DNA from: Phoebastria nigripes | Taxonomy: Eukaryota > Chordata > Aves > Procellariiformes > Diomedeidae | DNA: 64,000 nucleotides | Assembly: GCA_035582835.1 (NCBI GenBank) | Contig: JAYKAV010000955.1 | Span: 683,696 to 747,695, forward strand | Direction of reading: 5' to 3' | In this document: in pieces, positions 61,291 through 64,000 of the stretch | How positions within the stretch are numbered: position 1 is the stretch's first letter | How the letters are laid out: the number at the start of each line of letters is the position of its first letter | Notes under the pieces: generated by a model | The model's database searches: none | The model's input: the letters and a program-made list of their open reading frames with translations, nothing else | What the model was told of the DNA's origin: nothing | Made by a program: the position numbers and the translations under genes

Positions 61291-63399
61291 AAATCCTAAA
61301 CTGTGAGTTTCCTTCCCGCCATGGTCAGGAAAGTGAGTTATTTCAGGCTGTCCTGATTGCTTCTCAGCCCTCCTACCCTGCCAGAAATGCCTTTCTCTTG
61401 TGCTTCTTCAGACCAGCCTCTCGGTGGAGATGGCTGTAGGCTAGAGCTGCTGAAAAGAGCTCCCTGGAGCCAGGATACCCATCCCCATGCTCGCTTGCAC
61501 TCTGCTGTCCAAAAGCTACCTGCAAAAAGAAGACATCCCTGAAGGATTAAAGACCATTTTCATGACTCTGTATGATGTTCTATGTCTGACCACACTCAAT
61601 TGCTTAAAAAGCACCGTCGTAGGCCAAGAAGAAGCCACGGCTCTCCAGAGATGGTGACATGCTCTGCGTCCTCTCCTTACACTAATAAGGGAGAGCCCAT
61701 TACAGCTGCGACTTGGCTAAGTTCATTTGGTATTCTGAACTTTGCACTGTTGGCAAAAGAGTACTGTTCCAGCAGTTACACCATTTTTTCCTCAGGTTTT
61801 TAACAGAAGTTACTGATTACAACTCTACTTACATCCATAACATAGCTACAACAACTCATCTACTTCTCCATCACACTTCATTTCATCAGACTAATGTCTA
61901 CATTTTAAATCCCCTTTACTGAAATGAAGTGAGCTATGGATCTGGAAGCACGGCTCTTCCACCCGTTCATTCACTCAGGGTGCCGGCTGGAGCCATTTTA
62001 AAATAGGAAAAAAATTGTGTCCTCAATTGCTCCTGTGTTGCCAGCCAGTGCAGTCTCTTTCTGCCTCACGGCATCCAATCTCCCACCTGGAGAGAGTTGC
62101 ACCATGTCATAGCATAAGTTTTTTTCTTCAACTGAAGGGATTTTCATATATTTCAATGAACTGTGATTACATGTATAAGTCTTTAGTGTTGAGTTATTCC
62201 TAGCAAATTATAAATTACCAGAGGTTNATCTGTTTCTCTCACCATATCTCAGCATTGCTTTAATTAGCTAGGCACAGCAATACAGAGACCTATGTGTGGA
62301 GTAACAATTAATGGTGCCAAATCCTGACTTTTTTTTCTACCAGCACTTCCATGGCCTGTGGCTGTGCAAGGCTGAAAGAAGAGCAGGGGTCCACGGGCTG
62401 GCGGGGGGCGCAGCACGCTCCATCCCCTACACAGCCACAAGTCCGCCTTGCAGGTCCACTCCAAGTAACACAAGGGACACGCTGACCCATGGTCTATGGG
62501 CCCCATGGCTTGAGGGTGACCTAGAGATGGCTTTTGCTGGTAATGGAGACATATCCACTGACTTGAGTGTGAGAAACATGCCTAGGAGTCTCACTGCATG
62601 AAACACATGCCAGCACCCAGGTCTACAATCTCCACGAACTCCCCTCATTTCTGCACTTCTCTGAGCCCTTACACTCATGCATTTTATTCCTTCCTCTACA
62701 CAGATGTGCTGTCCTGCCTCATTCCTTCCATAGTCCACTGTTGTTATTAAAGTCAGCTGGCCACTCTTCTGTCTCCATGTGCCCCATCATCCTTTTCACT
62801 TGTGTGTGGACGAAAGGGGGAGAACAGAATCAGAAAGATCTACCACCAGCAGCTGAAAGCAAGCTGAGTGTGGGATCTCTTCTCTCACATCTTAAAGAGG
62901 ATGCAAGCAAATGCCAATGGTATCCAAAATACTTGAAGGGCTGCAAAGACTTGGAGCAGTACAAGAAGTGGATTCAAAAAAGGGTGGTGCAAAGACAAGA
63001 CCAAGTCAGAGCATCTTCCAGCCTCTCCCAAAGCCATCACCTCCCGCAGGTGGCTTGCAGAAGAATCTGAATATGGCATTTACCAATATATAAACATGTG
63101 GCTAAGATAACCCAAATATGGTTTCCTTAGCAGAAATACTTCACAGAAACGGTGCCTAAATAAAGGCTATGGGAGTTCACCTGTGACGTAGCATATACCA
63201 AGAAAAAGCAACATTACTGCAGGTGGTAATGCAACCCAAACTGCTCAACCTCTTCCAGCTATTTTTGAGAAAGGAAAACAGAAAAATGTTGGCTGATCAT
63301 TGTTAAAAAAAAAAAAAAAAGTTTCTTTTAAAAGCTCCATTCTCCATCATCTTTGAGCATGTTCTACTTTAAATTAAATTGGAATAAACAGTTAATCTG

Positions 63400-63580
63400 A
63401 GATGAGTGAATCGTCCCACTTGATTTAGTCTCTTTTCATAGAGGAGACATTCTGCACGACTCATCATGTTTGTTGCTCTTCCCCATACCTTTTCCAGATT
63501 TACCATATCCTAGAGATGAGGGACATAAACTGCAGACAGCGTTGGTGATGCGGACTGTGAAAGAGGTGTACATGGTGGCA
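63400..63580 (-). mobile_element. Ancient CR1/L3-like LINE relic
   Basis: The segment has tagtctcttttcatagagg, then agacattctgcacgactcat, then gtttgttgctcttcc and ccttttccagattt, then aaactgcagacagcg. This is the same part of the old CR1 3' region (homologous to the right end of the 40925 relic and just beyond it). It lies in a GPR158 intron. Edges are approximate. Confidence 0.6.
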
Positions 63581-64000
63581 GCGGGAGTGGGTTACTAGCA
63601 GGAAAGGGACAGAGCTGAAGGCTCCTTCGTAAAACAGGATTCTTTTCCTATTTCTGCTGCAAACATTTTATACAGCCCTGGTCCTATCACTTAGAGTAAG
63701 CTTTTCACAAATGATCACTGTTTTTACATGATACATTTTCTGAGTATCTAATGTGAGATCTCCATCAGTGCTGAATTCTAACAAGTGCCTCCTGGTTGTG
63801 CTTTCCACACAGAGGAGGCTATAAACAGTACTCTGAAAAACCAGTCCCTAGATGTCTCAAGACAGACACTCAAAATGGATAGCTACTGTTGACAAATTTG
63901 GCTTTAATCTTTGTACATCGATGCTAAGGAGAACATGGCTTAAAAATGCCCATTTGGAAATAAACAGTTCTTTATTCATTGCATGCTCTGAACAACACAC

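Larger units (their letters stand above)
55604..63399 (-). other. GPR158: GPR158 intron upstream of the TM5 exon (part)
   Basis: Because the next exon upstream (end of TM4, extracellular loop 2) was searched for and not found up to 64000, this stretch is intron of at least 8.4 kb. It is AT-rich and has the MIR-like SINE at 61195, the (GATA)4 tract at 58941 and no supported exon on either strand. Confidence 0.8.

Noticed and set aside
55604..64000. Next upstream GPR158 exon (end of TM4 and extracellular loop 2)
   Set aside because: I scanned the minus strand for the expected DRWDYMTA-type peptide and found no match, so the exon is placed outside the window.

Overview
The window is vertebrate nuclear DNA, almost certainly from a bird. 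It carries CR1 LINE fragments with the typical avian 3' end, several avian-type endogenous-retrovirus solo LTRs, and the 3' part of one split gene whose translation is very close to the vertebrate orphan receptor GPR158. The LTR families suggest a neoavian (non-chicken-like) species; this is inference. Isolated single N bases and one 422-bp N gap inside a microsatellite point to a short-read draft assembly.

The only gene I can support is GPR158 on the minus strand. Four coding exons lie in the window, in transcript order 55603-55465 (TM5-TM6), 51235-51130 (TM7), 48599-48453 (start of the cytoplasmic tail) and 47670-46216 (the long last exon). They join in frame with no frameshift and give 614 residues, from TM5 to the stop. 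The upstream exons (Cache ectodomain, TM1-TM4) lie beyond 64000, so 55604-64000 is intron. Downstream of the stop I infer a roughly 4.3-kb 3' UTR ending at a well-formed poly(A) site near 41888. Three introns are fully contained (4229, 2530 and 782 bp); the first uses a GC-AG splice pair.

From 1 to about 41450 the window looks intergenic: no exon of a known gene was recognised. It contains an oppositely oriented pair of LTRs (7964-8544 and 9631-10219), a polypurine microsatellite with the assembly gap (about 20005-20617), CR1 fragments (29692-29886, 40006-40300, 40925-41450), CpG-dense patches and a possible but unproven exon at 24194-24426.

The intronic part holds a sense-oriented solo LTR only 61 bp past the TM7-exon donor (50502-51068), an antisense LTR-like block (52226-53270), an ancient CR1 piece (63400-63580) and a MIR-like SINE (61195-61290). 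There is no operon, CRISPR array, mobile-element transposase or intact viral gene. I found no new biological system. The most informative points concern GPR158: a GC-AG intron, loss of one VCPWE-type motif, an apparently shortened C-terminus, and the LTR beside an exon.
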